From Pseudomonadota bacterium (GTDB lineage Bacteria > Pseudomonadota > Gammaproteobacteria > Burkholderiales > SG8-39), in contig JAJZUK010000056.1 in NCBI GenBank assembly GCA_021847125.1, forward strand, positions 1 to 6,989: a stretch of DNA of 6,989 bases, read 5' to 3'. Under the pieces are notes generated by a model. The model saw only the letters and a list, made by a program, of their open reading frames with translations. It was not told the origin of the DNA and searched no databases. Made by a program: the position numbers and the translations under genes. This document shows positions 6,963 through 6,989 of the stretch, in pieces (the stretch's first letter is position 1; each line of letters starts with the position of its first letter).

Positions 6963-6989
6963 TGTACGGATACGCTTTTCATCCGTACA
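6963..6989. repeat. Palindrome 3: 9-bp stem at the window edge, related to palindrome 2
   Basis: TGTACGGAT (6963-6971) and ATCCGTACA (6981-6989) pair perfectly around ACGCTTTTC. The right arm ends on the last base of the window, so the stem may continue; a run of six T (6958-6963) adjoins the left arm. Read on the minus strand, it contains ACGGATGAAAAGC, which matches ACGGACGAAAAGC of palindrome 2 on the plus strand in 12 of 13 positions. The two copies therefore stand in opposite orientation. Confidence 0.7.

Noticed and set aside
6800..6982. A 60-codon minus-strand open frame upstream of lepB
   Set aside because: It runs through all the palindromes and has no recognisable feature or supporting ribosome site.

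Overview
The window is one stretch of a high-GC betaproteobacterial chromosome. All ten recognisable protein genes lie on the minus strand, so they are read from the right end to the left. The organism assignment rests on gene order (lepB, a DUF4845 gene, rnc, era, recO, pdxJ, acpS, nagZ, a uracil-DNA glycosylase gene, uvrC), which matches the lepB-rnc-era neighbourhood of Betaproteobacteria as I know it, for example the Nitrosomonadales and their relatives. I cannot name a genus.

Right end (6749-6989): about 240 bases with no credible gene. They hold three related inverted repeats, one with a perfect 22-bp stem, and a small hairpin close to the lepB ribosome binding site. A weak promoter candidate for lepB lies among them. 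lepA, the usual neighbour upstream of lepB, is not visible before the window ends.

Middle and left (6748 down to 1): a dense, apparently polycistronic cluster. It begins with lepB (signal peptidase I) and a small membrane protein of the DUF4845 type. Next come rnc (RNase III), era (GTPase of 30S assembly) and recO (recombinational repair). pdxJ (vitamin B6 synthesis) and acpS (holo-ACP synthase) follow, then nagZ (peptidoglycan recycling), a family 5-like uracil-DNA glycosylase, and the first 155 codons of uvrC, which runs off the left edge. The cluster mixes protein export, RNA processing, ribosome assembly, cofactor synthesis and DNA repair, as housekeeping operons of this group do.

The most regular feature of the coding part is the junctions. 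rnc/era overlap by ATGA, and era/recO, recO/pdxJ, pdxJ/acpS, acpS/nagZ and the glycosylase/uvrC pair all overlap by the same four bases, GTGA. Five genes therefore start with GTG inside the stop codon of the gene before. This fixes the starts and points to translational coupling. All genes look intact and of normal length. I see no mobile element, CRISPR array, tRNA or rRNA, and no clear new multi-gene system. The most unusual material is the palindrome cluster upstream of lepB.
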